From NCBI GenBank assembly GCA_029844215.1, contig CM056724.1, positions 83,781,093 to 83,845,092 of the forward strand: DNA of 64,000 nt. Reading direction: 5' to 3'. The notes below the pieces were generated by a model. That model was given only the letters and a program-made list of their open reading frames with translations. It did no database searches and was not told the origin of the DNA. The position numbers and the translations under genes were made by a program. Below are positions 1 through 11,949 of this stretch, piece after piece. The DNA is from Przewalskia tangutica (lineage: Eukaryota; Streptophyta; Magnoliopsida; Solanales; Solanaceae). Within the stretch, counting starts at the first letter, position 1; the number at the start of each line of letters is the position of its first letter.

Positions 1-2402
1 CTCGACTTAAGCTCAAGACCGAATCAATGTAATTACATAGTGTATCAGACATGAGACTTGTGTAGTACAGTGGAGTAGATTTGTACCGTTAGGGTTAGAT
101 GTATAACCCCTTGGTTGGCTTGGTAGCCGCCTCGTTAGTGGAGTGAGGTTTACGTCATGTGCGGGGAGGTGTCGAATTTTCGGTAGAATGTTCTACGATG
201 AGATCTAAATGTTAATAAGCGCCTTGTGGCCTTATAGGTTGATGTACTACGTGTGGCGCGATCTACGTGGCTTAAGGGGTAGCCGACGTTTGGAAGTACT
301 TGAGCGTTTTGCTGAGTCGATACCGTCGCGAGGTATGTGAACCTCTTCCTATCTCTTCTAGCATGATATGTGTGAAACTATGTAGTACGCAGAGACGCAT
401 ACGTGCTAAATGTGCTTGAGTGGTTTAAAACATAAAGTGTTATAACGGCTTTATGGGAAGTTGGTTATAACGACTTTATGTCGAAGAAAATACATGTGGT
501 TTTTAAAAGGTAATCGATTTGAACTATAAGCGCTTGTTATATGATAAGAAAGAACTTGAAGTATTTCAAAAGATTTTTGAATCATTTTGAAAGAGAAGTA
601 ATACTTGGTGTTTGAAAACTTAAGAGTTATACTAGCTTTATGGGAAGTTAGGTATAACGGCTTAAGAATGCTTTATCGATTTGAAATCGAATGTGTATCG
701 ACAAACCATCGCGGCGTTAATAAAAGGAAATGTTTTGAATAATTAAGTATTATTAAAACCAAGAGAAACTTCCATCCGCATGTGAAGCTAAGATGAGACA
801 AAATGATATTTCCTAGATCACGGTCATTGTAATAAGATTGTTATAAACAAGAATATCCTACTCACATATAAGGCTTATGTTTCTGTGATTGTTTAAAAGA
901 GAATTATATTCTTAAATGAATAAGACTATGAACTACTAAACCTTTCTAAAATAAGAAACGTGAACATTTGAAATTAGGCAAACTTGGGCGCTTGGAAAAT
1001 AATGTTGTTACTTGATTTTACAAAGGTAAGAGTTTTGGTTTTCTTAAAAGTGCGATCACTCTATTTTATACTACGTATTGTGTGACTTATGTGAAAGAAA
1101 CAGATCTTTTTTGATTTTAATGTGTGAAGTACTTTGGGGATAGATACGAACTTGTTAGTAGAAGTATCTTGTGTGAATAACTTGATTGTATTGGTTTGTG
1201 ATAGCCTTGTAATACTTTCTTGTTGCCTTGATAAGTAAACGTGTTAGGACGCTACGTGTTAGTATCTTGTGATGTTTGTGTAAGGGGGTTTCTTGATTGT
1301 GCTTATTAACTATCGGTCGTTATGATAGTATTGTGGCATTCATCTCTTGAGATGATTCCGGTTAAGCCGTCCACGCGGGTAGACTCAGCGATGCAGGGAC
1401 CATGATTCGAGAATACCTCACGCGGGTCCCGGGGCCTATGCGGAGCTACGAGTTCCGAGTTAGTACGTCCCTTATGGGCACGCGGTCTCAGCGCTACGCG
1501 ACTCGAAAGTCGGGACGACGCCGGGAGTAGCTACCTCGACGCGGGAATACCTCATGCGCCGATGAGATTGGCCTACGCGAGTCGCGGAAGTTCGAGGACT
1601 AGACGCGCACATTAGATATCGCGCAAGTGGCGGCCTTTGATCATGACGGCCCAGACAGATCTTATGATACGATTTATGACCTTGTTGGTGCGTGGGTGTT
1701 AGTAGTCGGCTATGCCTTCGATTTACTGCACATGCTTTATTAGGACACAGTGGGACCGTGTTCATATGTATTCCTCGTGCTTGTATATCATAAAGCTGGC
1801 GGTGAGGAAGGTATTCCACGCACGATTGATGTTGTGGGCGTGAGACCCATTGTTAAATTGAGTGATGACTTGAGTGTGAGTCACGACTTGACACGATCGC
1901 TATTTATGGTGAATCGTAGTTTGTTATCATACATGTCTCCCGCTTTGTATAGACTACTATGATTTCATTTACGTGATTTATTTTTAGTTTCACATACTTG
2001 CACTGTTATCGACCTTTCTCGGGCCGCGTTCATGCCGCAGTTGAGGTACATCGCCGTTGATCCTAGCTCTCGTGGTCAGCGTTTGGGAAGCTCCGCTTTC
2101 TCGAGGCTTATCACGTATAGTCCCCGTCGTAGTAAGTGTTTACATTCGTGGTTTGTGGCCCCGTCCCCGCCATTGTGGTCGTATCATTCTGTGAGGTGCA
2201 GAGTACTTGTTGTGGCGTGGTTGGTAAAAGGATTGCCGCTCATTTGTAAAAGAGTTGATGGTTATATATATGCCAAAGGCAAGTTTTCATGATTATTGTT
2301 TTATATTTCGTTATCTCATGTTGTTGTTTTATGTTCCGTGATTACTCGATGTTGTGTCACTAGGTGCCCGGTAAGGCACGACCACGCCCGCCGGTCGTGA
2401 CA
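1..2402 (+). repeat. TE-A 5' LTR (partial)
   Basis: Matches 5632-8085 almost base for base apart from small indels. The beginning of the LTR (about 1.3 kb, including the promoter) is missing because the window starts inside it. It ends in GGTCGTGACA at 2402, next to the primer site. Its terminal 5'-TGT...ACA-3' form is visible in the 3' partner. Confidence 0.88.
1385..1615 (+). repeat. Imperfect tandem repeat in TE-A 5' LTR
   Basis: Degenerate copies of a GC-rich unit containing GAATACCTCAYGCGG, CCTATGCGGAGC and CCTACGCGAG lie about 0.8-1.0 kb before the LTR end. Read on the other strand they match the CCGCATAGG...GACCCGCATGAGGTA repeats of the TE-C LTR. Confidence 0.6.
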
Positions 2403-2406
2403 AAAG

Positions 2407-2418
2407 TGGTATCGAGCG
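2407..2418 (+). other. Primer binding site, TE-A
   Basis: TGGTATCGAGCG lies four bases after the LTR end. The undamaged version at 49697 reads TGGTATCAGAGC, the usual complement of the 3' end of initiator-Met tRNA. The CAG triplet is altered here, which I attribute to sequencing error. Confidence 0.85.
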
Positions 2419-2598
2419 ATTAATCCTCGGAAAGTGTCTACGCATCGATTCAAGAGTCATGATTATCGGTGTGCGCACCACACCAATAATCGTGAGGCTA
2501 TAGGATATTTAGGATTGGTTTCTATTCTTCTCACTCGAGATCGTGCCTTAGAGGCGTGTTGTAAGTTGGACCTCCGACGAAATTCATTCCTTATCGTT

Positions 2599-3060
2599 AT
2601 GCCTCCGCGTAGGCAACCCGCCCAGAGGCGTGGCACCGGCGAGCCGCGAGTTGAGTTCGGGAAGGTCATGAGGCACAGTGCCCAATCATTACCTAGGTAG
2701 TGCTTCATTCGGGATTTCGCGACGTCACTAGCCCCAGCAGAGTTTAGCACGATGGCAGCCTCCTCTGGCCCACGATATTTGAACCTTCGCCCACGGCCGA
2801 ACAGTGAATATGGATTGCAAAGAGGCGACCACATTAGCTATAGATTTGGCTACCGTGAGATTATACCGATGTACCACGAGTCTTGATGACTACCAAGAGA
2901 GGTTGTGCAAGAGTAATTCTTCATTGGTTGAGCATGGCACGTATGCGGGCTTATGTACAGCAGTCGAAAACGTAGAGATTGTGGGTTAACCAAGGGCGTG
3001 AAGAGGGCGAGCGTGAAGGTCCTTGGTAACTTTCAAGGCGAGTATACCTTAAGTGCTATG
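2599..3060 (+). pseudogene. TE-A gag (broken)
   Basis: Gag forms the particle that packages element RNA. The reading frame opens at ATG 2599 with MPPRRQPAQRR, the same basic start seen at the gag of TE-C (45674, minus), TE-D (about 30448, minus), TE-F (about 36425) and TE-G (49898). It runs to a stop near 2700; after that, Gag-like pieces continue in shifted frames. Around 2930 the piece ARMRAYVQQ corresponds to ARMQAHALG of TE-G Gag. No zinc knuckle is readable. Some frameshifts may be sequencing artefacts, but the length and the several breaks suggest a true pseudogene. Confidence 0.6.
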
Positions 3061-3365
3061 TTCGATAGCGGCGTGGTAGTTGTGATGAGAAATCATGGTG
3101 GGTTAACCGAGTAAGATTTTGGGAATAGAGAAGGTGTGAGCCTTAGAGTGTTATACGTCTGCACCTTAGAGGTAAGGCCATCTCGAGTAAAGGTGTAGTG
3201 TTATGTTTGATCCTTATCGGAGTGCATAGTGCACGTGAGCTATGTTTGGGATAGGTCCCAAGTGGTATGAAATGAAAGAGGGTAGTTGAGCTAAGAAGAC
3301 CGTTAGGTTTTCGTAACGTGTTTAGTGAGATTGTTCCTTGGGGAGCTAGTGTTTGCGATGCGGGT

Positions 3366-3395
3366 CGGGTTGAGGCCATGTTGCGGGTCAACCCG
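3366..3395 (+). other. Conserved stem-loop, TE-A copy
   Basis: CGGGTTGA at 3366-3373 pairs perfectly with TCAACCCG at 3388-3395 around a 14-base loop. The same hairpin is found at the same place after gag in TE-D (25432-25461), TE-F (38007-38036) and TE-G (51487-51514). Its role is unknown. Confidence 0.55.
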
Positions 3396-3564
3396 GCATG
3401 TTTGGTGGTGAGATGCGGTTTGTGGTGGTCCCGCTTGTGTTAGGAGTCACGAGGTGTTAGGCCCAAGTTTAGTTGACCAGTCTGAGTTCGTGGACGCGTT
3501 CGACCCGGTGGTCGGTCGATGGGCAGCGACCATCGTGTTCTTGATCCGGGACCGCTCACTCAGC

Positions 3565-4010
3565 GATGTTGATTTGTCGAAGGTTGTAAGGCTGCACGGT
3601 GCCTACCTTCACCTTATGGCGCATAGTGGAGCCCGTGTTACGCTGTTTTTGTTTCGGAAGTTTTACCAGCGGGGTTAAGGACTGGTGAGTCTCGAATCGC
3701 ATTCGCCGCCGGGCGGTGTGGATTTCGAGGGAAGTTGCGAGGATTGTTGTCTCTGTGGAGGGCGTTTAAGCTACCATTTCGGTGTTCGGATGTCGCCTAC
3801 GAAGCCTTGTTGGGGCGAAGTGTAAGTTCTTGCGTCGATTGGTTCGATGTTGGCGGGGTTGAGATAGTTGGATCGAGCTTGTTCCGGCATCGTGGGTAAG
3901 TAAAGCTCGTCTAGAAGAAGTTACGGCGGCTCGGAGGAATCGTGCGGATGATCGGCGACGACGCAGAGTTGAGTTGACGGTCGGTCCTCTTGAAAGTACC
4001 ACCCGGTCGG
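3565..4010 (+). pseudogene. TE-A degraded integrase remnant
   Basis: Around 3570-3680 the reading KVVRLHGA...HSGARVT...RKFYQRG parallels the integrase core of TE-C (REIVRLHGVPISIISHAGAR). Around 3890-4000, VKL..E....A..RN.ADDRRRR.EL parallels the TE-C segment VKLIQERLLTAQSRQ...DNRRRHLEF just before its chromodomain. The pieces are collinear with an integrase but frameshifted and shortened, with no intact catalytic triad. This shows that TE-A descends from a complete gag-pol element rather than having picked up gag alone. Confidence in the homology is moderate because it rests on reading short motifs by eye. Confidence 0.55.
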
Positions 4011-4059
4011 TGTGACGAGTTTGGAAACTAAAGCGATGTCGAAATGTGGTAAGGGTTCG

Positions 4060-4170
4060 AGTGTCACGCGCTTCGCGCGCAAATTCCCATTCATTTTGTC
4101 GTCGCCGAGCGAGCAAGGCTTACAAAGTGACAAGAGGTGATCGCTCGCGACAAAGTGACAAGAAGTGTTT
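4060..4170 (+). pseudogene. TE-A chromodomain-end remnant
   Basis: Contains two copies of ACAAAGTGACAAG (around 4118 and 4149). The stretch matches the minus-strand segment 24450-24540 of TE-D, where one frame gives KVTKVV...RVKWEEANM, resembling the end of a chromodomain (compare VKVLW...EMTWEAEEDM in TE-C). It is too decayed to read as protein here. The same sequence was apparently spliced into the TE-G 5' LTR. Confidence 0.4.
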
Positions 4171-4289
4171 CCTCGTAGACTTGGATATAAGTATGTTGCG
4201 CGGTATTTACGTGGCGGTATGGCAGGATTGTTCTCGTAAGAATAGTAGTGAAGACTATATTGGCGCACGTTGTTTTGAGACTTAGAAGG

Positions 4290-4324
4290 AACATTCGGGA
4301 CGAATGTTTCTAAGGGGGGAAGAA
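4290..4324 (+). other. Polypurine tract with upstream palindrome, TE-A
   Basis: AACATTCGGGACGAATGTT (4290-4308) is a 19-base inverted repeat, followed by the purine run AAGGGGGGAAGAA that ends at the 3' LTR. The purine run primes plus-strand DNA synthesis. The palindrome is present at the same place in TE-C, TE-D, TE-F and TE-G. Confidence 0.85.
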
Positions 4325-4539
4325 TGTTATACCCCGTAGTTCCAGGGTATGTATGCGAGGACGTACGTACGAGAATACGACAGAAAGATTGGAAAGGAAG
4401 AAAGAGGTGAATTTTCCACGGAAAAGTTTCCGGTTTTTGTGAAGGAAAAAGGTTCGTTAATGGGAATTGGATTCCCATATTTGGTTTTTGGACTTCTTAG
4501 ATTATATTAGAATTATGGAATTTTATTTTCGGAAATGGT

Positions 4540-4662
4540 CACGTGGGGCCCACGGGAGAAATTTACGGTTTTGTGGGGCCCGCTTTGATTTTGAGATTTT
4601 GGCCGTTATAGATATTTTCGGAAGACGAAATATTTTGGACGAATCGGGGGGCGACACGTGTC
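4540..4662 (+). promoter_or_regulatory. G-box and TCP-like motifs in TE-A U3
   Basis: CACGTGGGGCCCAC at 4540-4553 joins a G-box (CACGTG) to a GGGCCCAC motif of the kind bound by TCP factors. A second GTGGGGCCC follows at about 4573, and the perfect palindrome GACACGTGTC lies at 4653-4662. The cluster recurs in LTR-B, TE-G and LTR-E. The role is inferred from motif identity only. Confidence 0.5.
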
Positions 4663-4819
4663 ACCCCCATGTGGCACCCTTGGGCCGAAATATGTTTGTG
4701 CACAACACCCGGTTAGAGTCGTTTTTCGACGAAACGTTCTACCTAACTTACGAAGGGTAAATTACGGCTATGTCATTTAGTATTTTTGCGGATTTTTCCG
4801 AGAGACGAAACGTTTTGGA

Positions 4820-4853
4820 CCAACGAGAGGCAACACTTGGCACCTCTCGTTGG
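4820..4853. other. U3 palindrome, TE-A
   Basis: CCAACGAGAGG and CCTCTCGTTGG form an 11-bp perfect inverted repeat about 170 bp upstream of the TATA box. Longer versions are at 23915-23950, 33018-33053 and 42859-42894. Confidence 0.6.
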
Positions 4854-5020
4854 TGGACTGAAGGCGTTAGGGCGATTGAATGAGCAAGTCTTGGTTGATT
4901 TTTGTGTAGATATTTGTGAGGTTTTAAGGAGTAGGGTCTAGGGGCACTTGGGTGAATCTTGGCCTTACACTTGCTATACACTTGGCTAGATCTTAGCCAT
5001 TGGTTGTTGGCTTGTCAGGC

Positions 5021-5028
5021 TATAAATA
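5021..5028 (+). promoter_or_regulatory. TATA box, TE-A 3' LTR
   Basis: TATAAATA in GGCTATAAATACCCTC, 697 bp into the LTR. It is preserved at the corresponding place in every LTR of the group. It implies a U3 of about 0.7 kb and roughly 3 kb of R plus U5. Confidence 0.7.
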
Positions 5029-7044
5029 CCCTCTCCTTTGATGAACTTCTTCATCCTAAATATTTCCTAAGTGTTAGAATCCTCCCCCTCCCGTGCTTAT
5101 GGTTTCGTCCCTCCCTTCCTGTGAGGCCTTGGCAGAGGTGCACCACTCCTGAGGCCTTGGCCGAGGTACACTCACAGTAGTGTGGTAGTGGGGTACCCCA
5201 CTGCCTAGTTGCTTTCGTATAATAACCCCCCCCTTTGTGGGGTATAAATACTCTCAATGATTGTTATAATGCCCCAATTACCTTAGCCGTCTACCTGGTA
5301 GTATTCTAAGGTTATACTATCTGAAAAGCCAGAAATACTATTATACTTCCGTCGATACAAACCGAAACCCTAGGAAAATCTCCATAGTCCGTTGGAGTAT
5401 TGTGTAGAAGTTGGTTAGAATTTCTAAGGGTGGTTTAGAGCGGGTTGGAGCGCTCGGAGTTGGAGCTAAACGATTGCCCAGGATCGACATTAAACTCGGA
5501 TAATTATGGGCTTATCGAGGTAAATATCTTGTCCCTCTATTTGTAATTGGAAATTACATGTCGTTAGATTATATAGTTGAAGTATACTATATATATATAT
5601 ATAAATGAACATAGCTTGTGGAAATGTCCTCGGACTTAAGCTCAAGAATCGAATCTGTAATTACATAGGACTGTATTACAGTAGACTTGTGTAGTAGTAC
5701 CGTGGAGTAGAATTGTACCCGTTAGGGTTAGATGTATAACCCCCCCCCTGGTTGGCTTGGTAGCCGGCCTCGTTAGTGGAGGAGGTTTACGCTGTTGCGG
5801 GGGGGGGAGGTGCTGCCGAATTTTCGGTAGAATGTTCTACGATGAGATCTAAATGTTAATAAGCGCCTTGTGGCCTTATAGGTTGATGTACTACGTGTGG
5901 CGCGATCTACGTGGCTTAAGGGGTAGCCGACGTTTGGAAGTACTTGGAGCGTTTTGCTGTAGTCGATACTCGTCGCGAGGTATGTGAACCTCTTCCTATC
6001 TCTTCTAGCATGATATGTGTGAAACTATGTAGTACGGTGAGCGTCATACGTGCTAAATGTGCTTGAGTGGTTTAAAACATAAAGTGTTATAACGGCTTTA
6101 TGGGAAGTTGGTTATAACGACTTTATGTCGAAGAAAATACATGTGGTTTTAAAAGGTAATCGATTTGAACTATAAGCGGCTTGTTATATGATAAGAAAGA
6201 ACTTGAAGTATTTCAAAAGATTTTGAATCATTTTGAAAGGAGAAGTAATACTTGGTGTTTGAAAACTTAAGAGTTATACTAGCTTTATGGGAAGTTAGGT
6301 ATAACGGCTTAAGAATGCTTTCTTGATTTGAAATCGAATGTGTATCGACAAACCATCGCGGCGTTAATAAAGGAAATGTTTTGAATAATTAAGTATTATT
6401 AAAACCGGTAGAAACTTCCATCCGCATAGAAGCTAAGATGAGACAAAATGATATTTCCTAGATCATGGTCATTGTAATAAGATTGTTATAAACAAGAATA
6501 TCCTACTCACATATAAGGCTTATGTTTCTCAGTTGTTTAAAAGAGAATTATATTCTTAAATGAATAAGACTATGAACTACGAAACCTTTCTAAAATAAGA
6601 AACGTGAACATTTGAAATTAGGCAAACTTGGGCGCTTGGAAAATAATGTTGTTACTTGATTTTACAAAGGTAAGAGTTTTGGTTTTCTTAAAAGGGCGAT
6701 CACTCTATTTTATACTACGGGTATTGTGTGACTTATGTGAAAGAAAGCAGATCTTTTTTGATTTTAATGTGTGAAGTACTTTGGGGATAGATACCCGAAC
6801 TTGTTAGTAGAAAGTATCTTGTGTGAATAACTTGATTGTATTGGTTTGTGATAGCCTTGTAATACTTTCTTGTTGCCTTGATAAGTAAACGTGTTAGGAT
6901 GCTACGTGTGTTAGTATCTTGTGATGTTTGTGTAAGGGGTTTCCTTGATTGTGCTTATTAACTATCGATCGTTATGATAGTATTGTGGCATTCATCTCTT
7001 GAGATGATTCCGGGTTAAGCCCTCCGACGCGGGTAGACTTCGGT

Positions 7045-7260
7045 GATGCAGGACCATGATTCGAGAATACCTCATGCGGGTCCCGGGGCCTATGCGAGCT
7101 ACGAGTTCCAGTTAGTATCGTCCTTTATGGGCACGCGGTCGCTTGTGGCGTGCGGACTCGAAAGTCGGGGCGATCTTGGGAGTAGCTACCCTCGACGCGG
7201 GAATACCTCGTGCGGGCGATGAGATTGGCCTACGCGAGCTGCGGGAAGTTCGAGGACTAG
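7045..7260 (+). repeat. Imperfect tandem repeat in TE-A 3' LTR
   Basis: Counterpart of 1385-1615, with the same GAATACCTCATGCGG and CCTACGCGAG motifs and different small indels. Confidence 0.6.
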
Positions 7261-8171
7261 ACGCGCGCATTAGATCTGCGGGCAAGTGGCCGCTTTGATC
7301 ATGTGATGCAGAGCAGATCTTATGATACGCTTTATGACCTTGTTGATGCGTAGGTGTTAGTAGTCGGCTATGCCTTCGTGACTTACCTCGCAGTTTTATT
7401 AGGACACGGTGGGGTGGGACACGGTGTTCATATGTATTCCTTGGTGCTTGTATATCATAACCGCTGGCGGTGAGGAAGGTATTCCACGCACGATTGATGT
7501 TGTGGGCGTGAGACCCATTGTTAAATCGAGTGATGACTTGAGGTGCGAGTCACGACTTGACATATCGCTTATTTATGGTGAATCGTAGTTTGGTTATCAT
7601 ACATGTCTCCGCTTTGTATAGACTACTATGATTTCATTTCTGATTTATTTTTAGTTTCACATACTAAATTTTTGTTATCGACCTCGCCCGGTGCGTTCAC
7701 GCCGCGAGTTGAGGTACATCGATCGTTGATCCTAGCTCTCGTGTCACGATTCGGCGTTTGGGAAGCTCCGTTTCTCGGAGGCTTATCGGTGGTATAGTCC
7801 TGTCGTAGTAAGTGTTTACATTCGTGGGTTTGGCGGGGCCCGTCCGCCATTGTGTCGTATCATTCTTAAGTGCAGTAATCTTGTTGTGGCGGGGTTGGTA
7901 AAAAGGATTAATTTGCTCATTTGTAAAAGAGTTGATGGTTATATATATGCGAAAGGCAAGTTTTCTGATTATTGTTTTATATTTCATGTTATCTCATGTT
8001 GTTGTTTTATGTTCGTGATTACTACGATGTTGTGTCACTAGGGTGCGGGGTAAGGCACGATCCGGGCCCGATTTGGTCGTGTGACTTATTAATGGGAATT
8101 GGATTCCCAGATTTGGTATTCGGACTTCTGGGAATATAATAGAATTATGGAATTTTATTTTCAGATTTGGT

Positions 8172-8185
8172 CACGTGGGGCCCAC
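8172..8185 (+). promoter_or_regulatory. G-box/TCP-like motif in LTR-B
   Basis: CACGTGGGGCCCAC, with a second GTGGGGCCCAC at 8206-8216. Same arrangement as in the TE-A U3. Confidence 0.5.
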
Positions 8186-8471
8186 GGGAGAAATTTACGG
8201 TTTTGTGGGGCCCACATTATTTTCGAGATTTTGGCCATTATGGATATTTTCGGGAGATGAAATATTTTGGACGAATAGGAGGGCGACACGTGCCACCCCC
8301 TTAGGTGGCACATGGCCGATTGAGTGCCAAGTGGCCATTGTGGCCGATTTTGTGAGACATGTGGCTAGCCACTTGTCTCAAGTTTGTCTTGCTTGGACAA
8401 GTGGCTTGTGGGCACACACTTGTTCCCCAATCTCACCACACACTTGCTTGCATCCTAGTCATTGGTTGTCC

Positions 8472-8479
8472 TATAAATA
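8472..8479 (+). promoter_or_regulatory. TATA box, LTR-B
   Basis: TATAAATA followed by a C-rich tract, the same configuration as in the other LTRs. Confidence 0.65.
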
Positions 8480-10232
8480 CCCCCCCTTTGGATTGCAAGA
8501 CTTCATCCCACACTTGAGATTTCCAAGGCAAATACTCCCTCCCTCTCCCTAGTAGCTCTCGTCCATGGGCTGATTTCTTGAGCAAAAGTTTTCCAAAAAT
8601 CCTTAAACTTTTAAGTGTTCTTCCTTAAGGTGTTAGGAAGATTGTGAACCAAGTGTTAGAAAAGATTTCACACCCCTAGCCTATACACACCCCCTTGGCC
8701 GAAACTTGTAGGTTTGGAACCTAAAGTGTTCTTCACTTTTTGAAGATAGATCTTGAAGAGAAGTTGGTTAGGAACTTCTAAGGATTGTTTGGAGTGGATT
8801 GGAACGTAAGGAAGTGGAGCTAAGATTTCTAAGGATCGACTTTTAATCATTGGAAAATTTTGGGCTTATCGAGGTAATGATCTTTGTCCTTCTATTGTAA
8901 TTGGAGATTACATGTTGTAGTAGTTTATAGTTGAGTATATAATATGTGGAAAGAAGATTGTAAAGAAATGGATTGTTTAGTATATTGTGGGGCAGAATTT
9001 TACACGTCCAGTTAGGCGTGTAATCCCCTTTGAGTTGTTGTATTACTGTGCCTTAAATGTGGCATGTTGGCTATTGATATCGGGCCTTGAAAAAGGTGGA
9101 AAGGTAAGTAGATACAAGGGAAGTGCTGCCCAATTTTCCGTAGAATAATAGACACTTTACTTAGAAATATTCTACGAAGAGAACTAGAAGTTGATAGATG
9201 TATTGTGGTTATTATAGGTGGATATTCTACGCGCGGCATACTCGACTTGGCTAGTGGATTAAGCCGAAGAGGTATGTGATTCTTCCTATTCTCTTGAGCA
9301 TGATTATTTGTGAAATATATAGTGCGGTAGACGCACGTGTGTTAAAGGAGTTGAATTTTCCTTTTTTGTGTCCTTGACTTGATTCTAGAGTTAAGTGACT
9401 TGATATGAAATGTTAAGGACTTGAATTGTGTTAAAAAGTTATGAAACCTCATTCATGAGTAATGGGTACTTGGTCTTTAAAAGAATAAAGTTATCTTGAT
9501 TTCAGAAAGGAGAATAAGTATCGAACAAGTCATTGCAGCGTTAATAAAAGAAAATGTATTGACAATCAATTAAATTAAAATGAGTAGAATTCTCCATCTG
9601 CATAGAAGCTAAGATAAGACAAAATTGTATTACATTTTCTAGATCATGGCTGCTTTAATAAGATCATTATAAACAAGTATTGATTTTTCTTGATTTCCAA
9701 AGTAAGAAACTTGATTTCTAAAAGAGAAGAGACTTGAGAATTTGAAGTTATGAAGCTTAAACTATTTTGAGAAGTAACTTGATTTAAAAGTATAGGTTAC
9801 TTGTTTTGAAAAGAGTGAGTTACTTGGGTTTTAAAAGTATACTTGATGTTGTTTTAAAAAATGTAAAGCACTTGATTTAAAAAGTATAGAGTACTTGATT
9901 TTAAAGGCCTTGTAAAGATTTTCGGAAGATGTAGTAATTTGGTTTGAAAAGAAAACGTGTTTTGATACTACGAGTATTAGTATAGTGTGGCTTTTACGTA
10001 AAAAGAGGTCTTTTTGAAAGAATGAAAGTATGTAGTATTTTGGGGTTAAAACCCGGATTGTTGGCATAAAATGAAAGTACTTGGAGTTGATAAAATTGAT
10101 GAATCAGTTTACATGTTAATAAAAGTCTAAAAGTACGTTGAACTTGCCTATGCTTGTTGTGATAGTCTTTGTTGTGCAAGTGTTGTATTTCTATGCTCTG
10201 GCGTCTCGATGGAGTAGGTTATCCGTTGATTT

Positions 10233-10345
10233 CTTGGACATACTGACGCGTTGGATGGTCCACGGGTATGCTTCCACTATGAGTATTATCTTGTTATTTC
10301 CTTTGGACATACTGACGCGATGGATGGTCCACGGGTATGCGTCCA
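10233..10345 (+). repeat. Two-copy 69-bp tandem repeat in LTR-B
   Basis: TTGGACATACTGACGCG starts at 10234 and 10303, each followed by TGGATGGTCCACGGGTATGC. It is related to the four-copy array in the TE-G LTRs. Confidence 0.7.
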
Positions 10346-10504
10346 CTAGGATGGTTCCATGGCCATGCTTATACCGATGTAAGATTCCGGGGCATGCGGC
10401 CATGGTGCGGGTTAAATTCCCGGGTTATGTTATTAGTCCATGGACCGCTAATCCATGAAGCTTGCCGCAGTGACGAGCGATCACGAGCTTGATTTGTACA
10501 TGTG

Positions 10505-10785
10505 GTTACAGGCACACTTTAGATACTTGTCCTGATCATTTCTCGTGTATCGGCAGGCTCTGGTAGATAACTTAAGATACTTGCCTCGGTCATATCTCGT
10601 GAGACGGTAGGCTCTAGTACGTTGGCTTAAGATACTTGTCTCGGTCAGTTGCGTGACTAGTTTTTGGATCTGGTAGTTGGCTTCCGTACTTGGCCCGTAA
10701 AGTTTTATGACTAGTTTTTGGATCTGGTAGTTGGCTATTCTACTTGGCCCGATCGGTTTTATGACGCAGGCAGGATCTAGTGTTA
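10505..10785 (+). repeat. Tandem repeat of about 60 bp in LTR-B
   Basis: Roughly five degenerate copies of a unit with AGATACTTGYCTCGGTCA and GGATCTGGTAGTTGGC. Confidence 0.6.
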
Positions 10786-11949
10786 AGGTTCACATGTGGG
10801 TGTTGTTTTACATCATGTACTGCCAGCAGTGAGGAAGGAGTTCCACGGGCATGATTGATATTATAGGCGTGAGACCCATAGTTATGTGTGAGTGATGATT
10901 TTGAGGACATGCGTCTCTATCTTGATATAAATGTTTACTTATTGCGAAATGGTCTTTTAGAAATGATGAAATGTGATTTCATTCTGATATTTTGATTTCA
11001 CATACTTGGTACATTTGATCGACCTCCTTCGGGGGGCTGCGTTTATGTCGCATGTAGAGGTACACCAGTTGTTGATCCTCGCTCATAGGATCACGGTTCT
11101 GCGTATTGGGAAGCTCCGTTTCTCTGGAGGCTTATCTTTTGGTATGATTCCCCGAGATTGTAGGTTCTTGTACATTCAGGGGTATGGCAGGGCCCTGTCC
11201 CGTCATAGTTGTTATAAAAACTCTTAAAGGTCTGTAGTACTGTTGTGAGTTGGGCTTGTAAAGGATAATTGTTCGGGTTTTATATATATGCAGAAAGGTG
11301 ACCGTTTTGGTTAGCCTGTTTCTTATTTCATATTGTTTCATGTCTATAAGTTTTTATTTCCGCTGATTTTCTCTGATGTTTTATCACTAGGGTGACCGGG
11401 GTAAGACACCAGTCGCGGGCCCGAGGTCGGGTCGTGACACCAACCCACACGGGTTATGGAAAAAAATCTGGTAAGACAATCTGGTTCGGACTGATAGCGG
11501 AAACCGGTAACGTTAATTAAAAAAAATGGGTTGTTGTCCAATGGTAATGTTACCGTTGGGTGGGTGTGGTAGGGGCTGGGGAGTGGGGGGCAACGGCCCA
11601 CTGACCGTTGGTCTTTTTTTTTGTTTTTTATTTATTATTTATTAATTACATTTTTACCCTTTAAAAATCTATAAATACTTTATATACTTCTCATTTTAAT
11701 TACACAATTATTTCTACAATTCTCTCAATTCTCATACTCTCTTAATTCTCTCTATTATCAATTCTCAAGTTATTATTATTATTATTATTAATTTCAAAGT
11801 AGCAAGACGGAAGATTTTGAGCTTCAAGTTTCAATTGAATTCTGAATCCTAAAGTTTGGTACACTCGTTTCATTCTCTAATTATTTTATTAAATTTGTCA
11901 TATTTATTTGTTAATTATTTAAATTAAATTTTAAATTAAATATTTTATA

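Larger units (their letters stand above)
1..8085 (+). mobile_element. TE-A: gag-only Ty3/gypsy (Tekay-like) LTR retrotransposon, 5' end outside window
   Basis: Two homologous LTRs (1-2402, cut by the window edge, and 4325-8085) flank a 1.9-kb internal region. The internal region opens with a primer site for initiator-Met tRNA and closes with a polypurine tract. It holds a broken gag and degraded pieces of integrase and chromodomain, with no reverse transcriptase or RNase H. The 3' LTR ends at the GTGTGAC around 8085 and is followed directly by the inner part of another LTR (LTR-B), so TE-A inserted into LTR-B. The left target duplication lies outside the window. It is non-autonomous by content; mobilisation by a TE-C-like element is inferred. 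Confidence 0.85.
4325..8085 (+). repeat. TE-A 3' LTR
   Basis: Starts TGTTATACCCCG directly after the polypurine tract and ends in GGTCGTGTGAC, the final A being lost or shared. It is 3.76 kb long, with a promoter about 0.7 kb in and a long downstream part. It differs from the 5' copy mainly by small indels and by C-run length (around 5742 and 5801). Confidence 0.88.
8086..11439 (+). repeat. LTR-B: solo or partial LTR, 5' end displaced by TE-A
   Basis: Begins inside an LTR at TTATTAATGGGAATTGG, which matches 4458 onward in the TE-A LTR, so its first 130 or so bases lie beyond TE-A outside the window. It ends in GGGTCGTGACA at 11439. No primer site follows. Instead the sequence passes straight into the left subterminal region of hAT-1, so this is the right-hand end of an inserted solo LTR or element. 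The target duplication cannot be checked because the left side is outside the window. Confidence 0.8.

Noticed and set aside
3921..4478. 185-codon minus-strand ORF
   Set aside because: It runs antisense across the integrase remnant, the polypurine tract and the LTR start, and has no family motif. Chance frame.
8175..8552. 125-codon ORF at the LTR-B promoter
   Set aside because: Covers the U3 and TATA region and is explained by LTR homology; the reading is not conserved in other copies.
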